From Ruminococcus sp. (GTDB lineage: Bacteria; Bacillota; Clostridia; Oscillospirales; Acutalibacteraceae), in contig SFCS01000035.1 in NCBI GenBank assembly GCA_004558485.1, forward strand, positions 1 to 10,388: a stretch of 10,388 nt of DNA, written 5' to 3'. The position numbers were made by a program, and so were the translations under genes. Below the pieces are notes generated by a model that saw only the letters and a list, made by a program, of their open reading frames with translations, made no database searches and was not told where the DNA came from. This document shows positions 1-5,208 of this stretch, piece by piece (the stretch's first letter is position 1; every line of letters starts with the position of its first letter).

Positions 1-9
1 AGAGCTTCT

Positions 10-969
10 TCATTTGCAACACAACCCCTTTTTAATTTTTTCATACCGGTTTTTTAGTTCTTCCGGCGACAGGCAGTGGCCATCGATCTTGGTATGCAGT
101 GCCATATGGCAATTGGGACAGACCGGGATCAGGTCACTGACCGGATCCACAAGGTGCTTTACTTTTTGCTCGCCGAGCGGCACGATGTGATGTACATGGA
201 TCAGGCGGGCAAACCCGCTTCCGTATACCTTCTCCGCGTCAAATCCGCAGATTTGGCAGCGGCAGCCGTAATGCGCCAAGCAAGCCTCCCGCGCGGCGGC
301 GTTTCGTTGGACGGTATTCGTCAGGTGTGTTTCCGCAGCACCCTCGGTGTAGACCGCCTCGTCCTCATCCGCCCAAAAATACCGCCTTTCCCCGTCGTAT
401 TGCCGGATGTACGTCTGCACCTCTTTGCGGTAACGGACCGTTTGCGTGTCTTCGCTGGCGGCGTACCACAGATTGTTCTGTCCGAAGCCAAAGCCGTCCG
501 TCGACGCCCGGGGCGCTTTCATCGTCCGTTTCATCTCCGGCAGGAGCACCACGTTTTGCGGCTGCGCAACAAGGTTATAGATTCTGTCGCCCTCTTCCAC
601 GCATCTGCGCAGGACCGTGGCATGGTCGTACCACCCCACGATCACCGAGCCCTTTTCGTCCGGCAGGGTAGCACAGAACACGACCGTCACATCGGAGAGC
701 GTATCCTTGCCCTTGGCGCTTTCATCGATGTTCTCAATGTGGATGGTATTGTGTTGCCCGTTCGTGAGTCCGGGCTCCACGTAGCCGTAGCAATTCCCGT
801 CGTCATACGGACGGAAATTGTTGACCTCGCCGCCGGTCTTGTTTTCGGTCACGTAAGCTCCGCCGCCTTGGGGCGGCAGGGTGTCCCGGCTTTGATCGTA
901 GTCACGCAGATAAGTGATGTTGCAAAACAGGATCTTGTGCTTGCTTGTATCCATATCCATCGCTCCCAT
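10..969 (-). CDS. HNH endonuclease, two-domain, McrA-type C terminus
   Basis: Predicted DNA endonuclease of up to 319 residues. The C-terminal third (about 220-300) is a clear HNH (beta-beta-alpha metal) fold: a zinc knuckle C238-x2-C241 and C284-x2-C287, the catalytic pair H260-H261 in HVHHIVPLG, and the DLIPVCPNCHMALH block with N286, H288 and H292. This HNH type is known from McrA-like restriction enzymes that cut modified DNA. The N-terminal ~170 residues form a separate domain with GGGAYVTEN (35-43), NCYGYVEPG (59-67) and VIVGWYDHATVLR (109-121). I recall this domain recurring with HNH nucleases; a PUA/EVE-like base-reading role is only inference. Start choice: ATG at 969 has a weak ribosome site, while GGAG (966-963) lies 8 nt before the in-frame ATG at 954, so the protein may begin at Met6. 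An in-frame TAA just upstream prevents extension. No good promoter points at the gene in this orientation; the nearby promoter lies in an invertible segment. The nuclease call is firm; its target and role in defence are inferred. Confidence 0.9.
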   Translation of the reverse strand: MGAMDMDTSKHKILFCNITYLRDYDQSRDTLPPQGGGAYVTENKTGGEVNNFRPYDDGNCYGYVEPGLTNGQHNTIHIENIDESAKGKDTLSDVTVVFCATLPDEKGSVIVGWYDHATVLRRCVEEGDRIYNLVAQPQNVVLLPEMKRTMKAPRASTDGFGFGQNNLWYAASEDTQTVRYRKEVQTYIRQYDGERRYFWADEDEAVYTEGAAETHLTNTVQRNAAAREACLAHYGCRCQICGFDAEKVYGSGFARLIHVHHIVPLGEQKVKHLVDPVSDLIPVCPNCHMALHTKIDGHCLSPEELKNRYEKIKKGLCCK

Positions 970-980
970 CTTTTTCGGTT

Positions 981-1004
981 ACAACATAATTCACATTATG
1001 TTGT
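981..1004. repeat. Left recombination site of an invertible segment
   Basis: Perfect palindrome with opposed arms ACAACATAA (981-989) and TTATGTTGT (996-1004) around the 6-bp asymmetric spacer TTCACA (990-995). Its 20-nt core, 984-1003, occurs again exactly in reverse complement at 1243-1262. Two inverted protein-binding arms around a short directional spacer is the known design of tyrosine-recombinase crossover sites such as loxP and FRT. It lies in the leader of the HNH gene. It could instead be an operator bound by a dimeric regulator. Confidence 0.8.
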
Positions 1005-1045
1005 ACACAGAGGAATAAAAAAGCCTGCCACGAATCGGATAGGTC

Positions 1046-1122
1046 AAAAAAGAGCATAACGAACCAAGCCTTCTCGTAATTGTCTTAAAAAGATGCGGAG
1101 AAAAGGCTTTGTTGTTATGCTC
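1046..1122 (-). terminator. Leftward terminator inside the invertible segment
   Basis: Long hairpin with arms at 1052-1075 (starts GAGCATAAC) and 1098-1122 (ends GTTATGCTC). The arms pair along nearly their whole length with a few mismatches or bulges around a ~22-nt loop. On the minus strand the stem is followed by six T (1051-1046). There is no T run on the other side, so it is directional. In the present orientation it would end recombinase transcripts before they reach the HNH gene; after inversion it would face right. Confidence 0.75.
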
Positions 1123-1166
1123 AGATTTCGATAATCATGGAATTTTTGCTTTTTGGGGCAGAGGAC

Positions 1167-1195
1167 TTTACAAACCAGACGCGCTATGCTACAAT
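1167..1195 (+). promoter_or_regulatory. Extended -10 promoter within the invertible segment
   Basis: TTTACA (1167-1172) and TACAAT (1190-1195), each 5 of 6 to the sigma-70/SigA consensus, are separated by exactly 17 bp, with a TG dinucleotide at 1187-1188 giving an extended -10. The expected start is near 1202. It points right, away from the HNH gene and against the 3' end of the recombinase gene. There is no rightward coding gene for it to serve, which makes sense only if it works in the flipped orientation or makes a short RNA. Confidence 0.8.
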
Positions 1196-1241
1196 TCGAT
1201 ATGTAAAAATATGGTTAATATGTTAATGGGAAATATTCGAT

Positions 1242-1265
1242 GCAACATAATGTGAATTATGTATT
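1242..1265. repeat. Right recombination site of an invertible segment
   Basis: Inverted copy of the left site: arms GCAACATAA (1242-1250) and TTATGTATT (1257-1265) around spacer TGTGAA (1251-1256), the exact reverse complement of the left spacer. The inner arm differs from the left site by one base and the outer arm by three, giving a 20-nt perfect match (1243-1262). Opposed spacers predict inversion of the DNA between the sites rather than deletion. Confidence 0.8.
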
Positions 1266-1266
1266 C

Positions 1267-1290
1267 GCTACCGGTTTCGGTGGCTTTTTT
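1267..1290 (+). terminator. Rightward terminator just outside the invertible segment
   Basis: Stem GCTACCG (1267-1273) pairs with CGGTGGC (1278-1284), one G-U pair, around the loop GTTT, followed by six T (1285-1290). It lies 2 bp beyond the right crossover site and touches the recombinase stop codon. It would stop rightward transcription from the OFF-oriented promoter and protect the recombinase gene from antisense transcription. Confidence 0.65.
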
Positions 1291-2132
1291 CATAATATCA
1301 GCCGCATAGTTTCCATCCGGCGGCGGTGTTCTGTGCCGGTGGAGATGATGTAGATACGGGTCGTGTTAATGCTTGAATGACCGAGAATGTCCGCCAGCTT
1401 GGCAATATCCTTTTCTATGCCATAAAACACCCGGGCGAACAGATGTCGCAAATTGTGCGGAAAAACCTTTTCGGGGTTGACATTTGCCGCCTTGCACAGC
1501 GCTTTCATTTCGCGCCAGATGTTCGTTCTGCCGATCGGCTTTCCCGTGCGGGTCACAAAGATCATGCCGCTTTTGATTTTCTGCTTCGCTGCAAAGCGAA
1601 GCAGTTTTTGTTTCAGCTCCTTCACGAGAAAGACCGTCCGCGTTTTCCCCTTGCAGCGCACGGTCGCCTCGCCGCGTTTTGCTGTCTCAACGGTGATATA
1701 CTGCAGCTCACTCACGCGCATGCCCGTCCCGCAGATCGTCTGCAAAATGAGGTGCAGCCGTTCGTTGTGCCGATGCTTGGCGGCGCAGCACAGGCGCGCA
1801 TATTCCGCTTTTGTCAGTTCCTTTTCTTCGTGACAGTAGACCTGTTGCTGCAGCTTCAGCGATCTCACCTTCAGATCGTGCCACCCCAAAAATGCAAGCA
1901 GGCTGTTGACGCTCGCCAGCATGGAGTTGACACTGCGCGGCGCGTATGTTTTCTGCAATCTTTCTTTATAGGCGATCACGGTCATTTTCGTGATCGCGCC
2001 GCCATCGGCAAAGGCGGCAAACGCCGCCGCGTCGCGGGTATATTTCTCAACCGTCGCCGCGCTCCTTTCCGCCAAAATGAGCTGTTTCCGAAAAGCGGCG
2101 ATGTCCGCCGCCTTTATCTGCCGTTTGTTCAT
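1290..2132 (-). CDS. Tyrosine recombinase (XerC/D-type), likely invertase of the adjacent switch
   Basis: Site-specific recombinase of 280 residues in the phage integrase / XerCD family, which cuts and rejoins DNA through a 3'-phosphotyrosine. The N-terminal core-binding (SAM-like) domain spans about 8-90 and the catalytic domain about 105-275. All expected catalytic residues are visible: R139 (GMRVSEL), K163 (KGKTRTV), H226 and R229 (PHNLRH), H252 (GHSS) and the nucleophile Y261 (RIYIIS). The reading frame runs open to 2411, but the ATG at 2132 is preferred: it has GGGGAG 4 nt upstream, fits the family length, and lies downstream of a promoter at 2164-2192. The longer version would have to cross a terminator and shows no domain. 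No other phage or conjugation gene is near, so it appears solitary. It reads toward a pair of inverted crossover sites ending 25 bp past its stop codon, which suggests it inverts that segment. Family call very firm; substrate inferred. Confidence 0.93.
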   Translation of the reverse strand: MNKRQIKAADIAAFRKQLILAERSAATVEKYTRDAAAFAAFADGGAITKMTVIAYKERLQKTYAPRSVNSMLASVNSLLAFLGWHDLKVRSLKLQQQVYCHEEKELTKAEYARLCCAAKHRHNERLHLILQTICGTGMRVSELQYITVETAKRGEATVRCKGKTRTVFLVKELKQKLLRFAAKQKIKSGMIFVTRTGKPIGRTNIWREMKALCKAANVNPEKVFPHNLRHLFARVFYGIEKDIAKLADILGHSSINTTRIYIISTGTEHRRRMETMRLIL

Positions 2133-2163
2133 TTTACTCCCCCGTTTTCCTGTTTTACTCAAA

Positions 2164-2192
2164 AGCATAAAAACAGAAAACGGCGCTGTCAA
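2164..2192 (-). promoter_or_regulatory. Promoter of the tyrosine recombinase gene
   Basis: On the minus strand a perfect -35, TTGACA (2192-2187), a 17-bp spacer and TATGCT (2169-2164, 4 of 6). The expected start near 2157 gives a leader of about 25 nt to the ATG at 2132. This supports the short start for the recombinase and means the recombinase is transcribed independently of the switch. Confidence 0.75.
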
Positions 2193-2205
2193 ACCTTTTT
2201 GCAAC

Positions 2206-2230
2206 AAAAAAGCCGACGGAAACCGTCGGC
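2206..2230 (-). terminator. Terminator insulating the recombinase promoter
   Basis: Perfect 8-bp stem GCCGACGG (2212-2219) / CCGTCGGC (2223-2230) with loop AAA. Leftward transcripts meet six T after the stem (2211-2206); rightward transcripts meet four T (2231-2234), so it may act weakly in both directions. It sits just upstream of the recombinase -35, so it ends transcription entering from the right and does not act as a leader attenuator. Confidence 0.8.
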
Positions 2231-2531
2231 TTTTGCAAAACACAAGACAAATATAATATATTGAATCCAATAGTCGCTCGTTTACGGCGGGCGGTAGAAA
2301 CGGTGCATCCATATCATGCAGGTATATTGAAATCAATATAGCGGACAGGCAGCCTGTCCAGTTAGGGAAAAGAAAAAAGAAATAACATAGACAGTATAGC
2401 TTTTCTTGCAAGTTTTGTCAATAGTTTTCGGGTGAAAACCGAAAAAACTTTATGTTTTTCCGGATTTCCGAGCACATTGCCGCTAAAGAGCGGCAAAAAA
2501 CGCAACTGTTAAAGCTCCTCATACAGAACAT
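2231..2531. other. AT-rich gap with palindromes, no gene seen
   Basis: About 300 bp between the recombinase promoter block and the next promoter. I see no credible coding region in either strand. It holds two copies of TATTG-N4-CAATA (2259-2272 and 2325-2338; the second extends to TATATTGA-AA-TCAATATA, 2323-2340). A GGACAGG-CAG-CCTGTCC inverted repeat lies at 2343-2359, and a 7-bp hairpin TGCCGCT/AGCGGCA at 2478-2495 has no T tract in the right place. These may be protein-binding sites or remnants; no function can be assigned. Confidence 0.5.
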
Positions 2532-2559
2532 TTGACAAAAGGGCGATAATCTGTATAAT
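2532..2559 (+). promoter_or_regulatory. Promoter of the serine hydrolase-glyA unit
   Basis: Perfect consensus hexamers TTGACA (2532-2537) and TATAAT (2554-2559) with a 16-bp spacer. The expected start near 2566 gives a ~30-nt leader to the ATG at 2596. This should be a strong vegetative SigA promoter. Confidence 0.88.
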
Positions 2560-2595
2560 AAAGTAGAATGTTGAAAACGAAGAGGGAATTTTCGC

Positions 2596-3594
2596 ATGAA
2601 CAAAAAAAGCGGCATCACTGCTCTATGCCTGTTACTCAGCATCTGTTCGCTGATCGGGTGTCTTTTTTTGCACAGAAGAATGTCTGTCGACAGCATGACG
2701 GTCGCCCCGGCGCAAACGCCTGCGCAGACCGGTGATCTTGTCACCCGCACGGCGACAACGGAAACGACCGTGCCGCCGCTGCAGGCAACCGAAACAACGG
2801 TTGCGACGACGACAGGAGCGACGACCGCGGCGCCGTCGCGGAACGGGTTTGCTGTCACCCAGCAGCAGAAAAATCAGCTTGACGGCATGCTTGCCGGCTT
2901 CGGCGGGCAGGTCGCGGCGCTGTATAAGGATATAGAGACGGGGTATACCTATAGCTATAACGCCGACACTTCATTTTTTGCAGCCAGTCTGACGAAAGCG
3001 CCGTACTGCATGTATCTTTTCGATCTGGCAGCAAACGGTAAGTGCAATCTCGAGCAAAAGATCACCTACACCGAAAAGATCGGCTCAAACGGCACCGGCA
3101 AGGTCAAGAATTCGCCCTTCGGCACACAGTTCACCGTTTCGCAGCTCATTGAATACACGCTGCGGTACAGCGACAACGCCGCTTTGCGGATGCTGCGCAG
3201 CGTCTATCCCGCGAGCGGTTTTCAGAAATATGCCGCAGGAATCGGCATCAAGAATACCGCCGCCATCGGACTTATCACCAACAGCCGCATCACGGCAAAC
3301 GATGCCGCCGTCTATATGCAGGCGATCTATGATTTTGTCGGCAGCAACGCGACCTATGGCAGTCTGCTGCGCGATCATTTGATACACGCCAACAACCAGT
3401 GGTTTACCTCGCGGTATCCGATCCTGCACAAATACGGATGGGCGGACAAGGCCTTTCACGAAATAGCGCTGGTGGAGGCGCCGCACCCCTATATTCTCGT
3501 GCTGCTCACCGATCATGAGGACGGCACGGCGGCGGATTTTGCCATGTTCCGTAATTTTTCAAAGGCCGTTGAAACCATTGCCGATCACGCATAA
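2596..3594 (+). CDS. Class A beta-lactamase-like serine hydrolase, membrane anchored
   Basis: Protein of 332 residues in the beta-lactamase2 / penicillin-binding-like serine hydrolase family. It has an N-terminal hydrophobic anchor (about 7-26), a low-complexity Thr/Ala/Pro linker (35-82) typical of extracytoplasmic spacers, and a catalytic domain (about 88-330). The L-I-G-C at 19-22 resembles a lipobox, but the hydrophobic stretch continues past the Cys, so a transmembrane anchor is equally likely. Catalytic motifs seen are S131-L-T-K134 (SxxK), Y191-S-D-N194 (SDN) and K279-Y-G281 in place of KTG. The omega-loop region (about 215-240) shows no ExxLN, so the deacylating glutamate of true class A beta-lactamases appears absent. 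A cell-wall peptide substrate is more likely than antibiotic hydrolysis; this is inference. AGAGGGA at 2581-2587 is the ribosome site. Its stop codon overlaps the glyA ribosome site, so the two genes are co-transcribed. Confidence 0.85.
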   Translation: MNKKSGITALCLLLSICSLIGCLFLHRRMSVDSMTVAPAQTPAQTGDLVTRTATTETTVPPLQATETTVATTTGATTAAPSRNGFAVTQQQKNQLDGMLAGFGGQVAALYKDIETGYTYSYNADTSFFAASLTKAPYCMYLFDLAANGKCNLEQKITYTEKIGSNGTGKVKNSPFGTQFTVSQLIEYTLRYSDNAALRMLRSVYPASGFQKYAAGIGIKNTAAIGLITNSRITANDAAVYMQAIYDFVGSNATYGSLLRDHLIHANNQWFTSRYPILHKYGWADKAFHEIALVEAPHPYILVLLTDHEDGTAADFAMFRNFSKAVETIADHA

Positions 3595-3604
3595 GGAGAA
3601 AGCT

Positions 3605-4843
3605 ATGTTTACAGATGAATTGCAGCGTTTTGATCCCGAGGTTTTTGCCGCCTGCGACCGCGAAATGCAGCGGCAGCAGCACAATATCGAGCTGATCGCC
3701 TCGGAAAACATCGTGTCGAAGGCGGTACTGCTTGCCGCCGGCTCGGTGCTCACCAACAAATATGCCGAAGGGTACCCGGGCAAGCGGTACTACGGCGGCT
3801 GTGTCTATGTGGATGAGGTCGAGGAGATTGCCAGAGAACGCGCCAAAAAGCTGTTCGGCGCGGAGCATGCCAATGTTCAGCCGCACAGCGGCGCTAACGC
3901 CAATCTTGCCGCCTTCTTTGCCCTGCTGCAGCCGGGCGATACCGTGCTCGGCATGAGCCTTGCACACGGCGGCCATCTGTCACACGGCTCGCCCGTCAAC
4001 ATTTCCGGGAAGTATTTTCATGTTGTCTCCTACGGTGTGGACGCAAAGACCGGCCGCATCGACTATGACGAAATGCGCAAAACGGCGCTTGTCTGCAAGC
4101 CGAAAATGATTATCGCGGGTGCGAGCGCCTATCCCCGCGTCATTGATTTTGCCAAATGCCGCGAAATTGCCGACGAGGTCGGCGCCTATCTCATGGTGGA
4201 CATGGCGCACATCGCGGGGCTTGTCGCCGCGGGCGTGCACCCCAGTCCCGTGCCGTATGCCGATGTGGTGACGACCACCACGCACAAAACGCTCCGCGGC
4301 CCGCGCGGCGGTATGATTCTCTGCAAAGAGGCGCTCGCAAAGCAAATCGACAAAGCTATTTTCCCCGGCACGCAGGGCGGCCCGCTCATGCATATCATCG
4401 CCGCAAAGGCGGTCGCGCTCGGCGAGGCGCTCACCGATGATTTCAAGGCGTATCAGCAGCAGATCGTCAAAAATGCCAAGGTGCTCTCCGAGGCGCTCAC
4501 AGAAAAGGGACTGACGCTCGTTTCCGGCGGCACGGACAACCACCTGATGCTGCTCGACCTGCGCGGCACCGATGTCACCGGCAAGGAGCTTGAGCACCGT
4601 CTGGACGAGGTGCACATCACCGCCAACAAAAACGCCATTCCCGACGATCCGCAAAGCCCGTTCATCACAAGCGGTCTGCGCATCGGCACGCCCGCCGTCA
4701 CCTCACGCGGGTTCAAAGAGCCGGAAATGGAAATAATTGCCGGCTTTATCGCCGACATTCTGAAGGATTATGACAAGAATAAAGCGCGCGTGACGGAAGA
4801 AGTCATTGCACTTTGCGAAAAATTTCCGATCTATGCGGACTGA
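3605..4843 (+). CDS. glyA: Serine hydroxymethyltransferase
   Basis: Cytosolic PLP enzyme converting serine and tetrahydrofolate to glycine and 5,10-methylene-tetrahydrofolate, the main entry to one-carbon metabolism. Its 412 residues match the usual family length. Clear signatures are IELIASENIVS (28-38), NKYAEGYPGKRYYGG (51-65), the PLP pocket VDMAHIAG (198-205) and TTTTHKTLRGPRGG (223-236), with K228 as the PLP Schiff-base lysine. The C-terminal TSGLRIGTPAVTSRG block is also present. The frame is open further upstream, but ATG 3605 is chosen because AAGGAG (3593-3598) lies 6 nt before it and the protein begins as family members do. The ribosome site overlaps the stop codon of the upstream serine hydrolase gene, indicating translational coupling. 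The pairing of a wall-type hydrolase with glyA is not an obvious pathway link. Confidence 0.97.
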   Translation: MFTDELQRFDPEVFAACDREMQRQQHNIELIASENIVSKAVLLAAGSVLTNKYAEGYPGKRYYGGCVYVDEVEEIARERAKKLFGAEHANVQPHSGANANLAAFFALLQPGDTVLGMSLAHGGHLSHGSPVNISGKYFHVVSYGVDAKTGRIDYDEMRKTALVCKPKMIIAGASAYPRVIDFAKCREIADEVGAYLMVDMAHIAGLVAAGVHPSPVPYADVVTTTTHKTLRGPRGGMILCKEALAKQIDKAIFPGTQGGPLMHIIAAKAVALGEALTDDFKAYQQQIVKNAKVLSEALTEKGLTLVSGGTDNHLMLLDLRGTDVTGKELEHRLDEVHITANKNAIPDDPQSPFITSGLRIGTPAVTSRGFKEPEMEIIAGFIADILKDYDKNKARVTEEVIALCEKFPIYAD

Positions 4844-4879
4844 AACCGCATAATGTCGCGCCCCATGCACATACTAGTC

Positions 4880-4898
4880 GCGGAGAGAGAATCTCCGC
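4880..4898. other. Hairpin between glyA and the DUF378 gene
   Basis: Seven-bp stem GCGGAGA (4880-4886) / TCTCCGC (4892-4898) with a GAGAA loop, followed by a tiny CGC/GCG stem at 4902-4912. No T tract follows, so it is not an intrinsic terminator. It may mark an RNA-processing or stability element between the two genes. Confidence 0.35.
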
Positions 4899-4931
4899 AA
4901 ACGCAAAATGCGATAAGTGGGGTGAAAAGCC

Positions 4932-5144
4932 ATGCTGGACAGATTGGCTTTGCTTCTGGTCGTGATCGGTGCGATCAACTGGGGAAGCGTCGGACTGTTT
5001 CAGTTCGACATCGTTTCCTGGATCTTCGGCGGGGCGAGTTCCATCGTCAGCCGCATCATCTTTACGCTGGTCGCCATTGCGGGATTGTGGTGCATTTCGC
5101 TGTTTTTCCGCAAACGGGACGAGGTATTGTCCCACAACGACTGA
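4932..5144 (+). CDS. DUF378 family small membrane protein
   Basis: A 70-residue protein matching the DUF378 family in size and in its hallmark near-N-terminal INWGSVGLFQFD (15-26). Two membrane helices are visible, about 5-24 and 39-58, followed by a basic and then acidic tail (FFRKRDEVLSHND). The function is unknown; a cytoplasmic-membrane location follows from the helices. The ribosome site is modest (GGGGTG at 4919-4924, 7 nt before the ATG). I see no convincing promoter in the 88-bp gap after glyA, so transcription probably continues from the glyA unit and ends at the strong terminator 16 bp downstream. Confidence 0.85.
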   Translation: MLDRLALLLVVIGAINWGSVGLFQFDIVSWIFGGASSIVSRIIFTLVAIAGLWCISLFFRKRDEVLSHND

Positions 5145-5160
5145 GGAGCGAATATCCAAC

Positions 5161-5197
5161 AAAAAAAGGAGCTGCAATTTTTGCAGCTCCTTTTTTT
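5161..5197. terminator. Bidirectional terminator between DUF378 gene and ackA
   Basis: Perfect 17-bp inverted repeat: seven A plus GGAGCTGCAA (5161-5177), a TTT loop, and TTGCAGCTCC plus seven T (5181-5197). A GC-rich stem with T runs on both strands serves the rightward glyA-DUF378 unit and leftward ackA, whose stop codon is 12 bp away. Confidence 0.93.
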
Positions 5198-5208
5198 CTC
5201 TGTATTTC

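Larger units (their letters stand above)
981..1265. promoter_or_regulatory. Invertible promoter segment (phase switch), OFF orientation
   Basis: A 285-bp interval bounded by inverted crossover sites and holding no plausible gene. It contains one strong rightward promoter (1167-1195) and one leftward terminator (1046-1122), and lies between the leftward HNH gene and the 3' end of a leftward tyrosine recombinase. As assembled, the promoter faces away from the HNH gene and the terminator would stop read-through from the recombinase gene, so the HNH gene should be silent. Inversion maps each base x to 2246-x. It would place the -10 at 1051-1056 and the -35 at 1074-1079 facing left, with a start near 1044 and a leader of roughly 75-90 nt before the HNH start. 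Inversion itself is inferred; the repeats, promoter and terminator are visible in the sequence. Confidence 0.75.

Noticed and set aside
76..1059. Rightward open frame of over 300 codons across the HNH gene
   Set aside because: It is the opposite strand of a clear HNH gene, has no family signature, and runs through the left recombination site.
981..1265. Miniature inverted-repeat transposable element
   Set aside because: The ends are inverted repeats, but no direct target duplication flanks them (left CGGTT, right CGCTA). Each end is an internal palindrome with a directional spacer, which fits a recombinase site better than a transposon end.
2133..2411. Longer recombinase start adding 93 residues
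   Set aside because: The added stretch is hydrophobic and Cys/Phe-rich with no domain. It lies upstream of the good promoter at 2164-2192 and is crossed by a terminator at 2206-2230.
2478..2495. Hairpin TGCCGCT/AGCGGCA as a terminator
   Set aside because: It is followed by A rather than T on the plus strand, and on the minus strand the T run precedes the stem.
2418..2858. Leftward open frame of 146 codons
   Set aside because: It is antisense to the start of the serine hydrolase and its promoter, and has low-complexity Val/Ala content mirroring the Thr-rich linker.
3085..4654. Several leftward open frames antisense to the serine hydrolase and glyA
   Set aside because: They are high-GC shadow frames of two well-recognised genes, without ribosome sites or recognisable domains.
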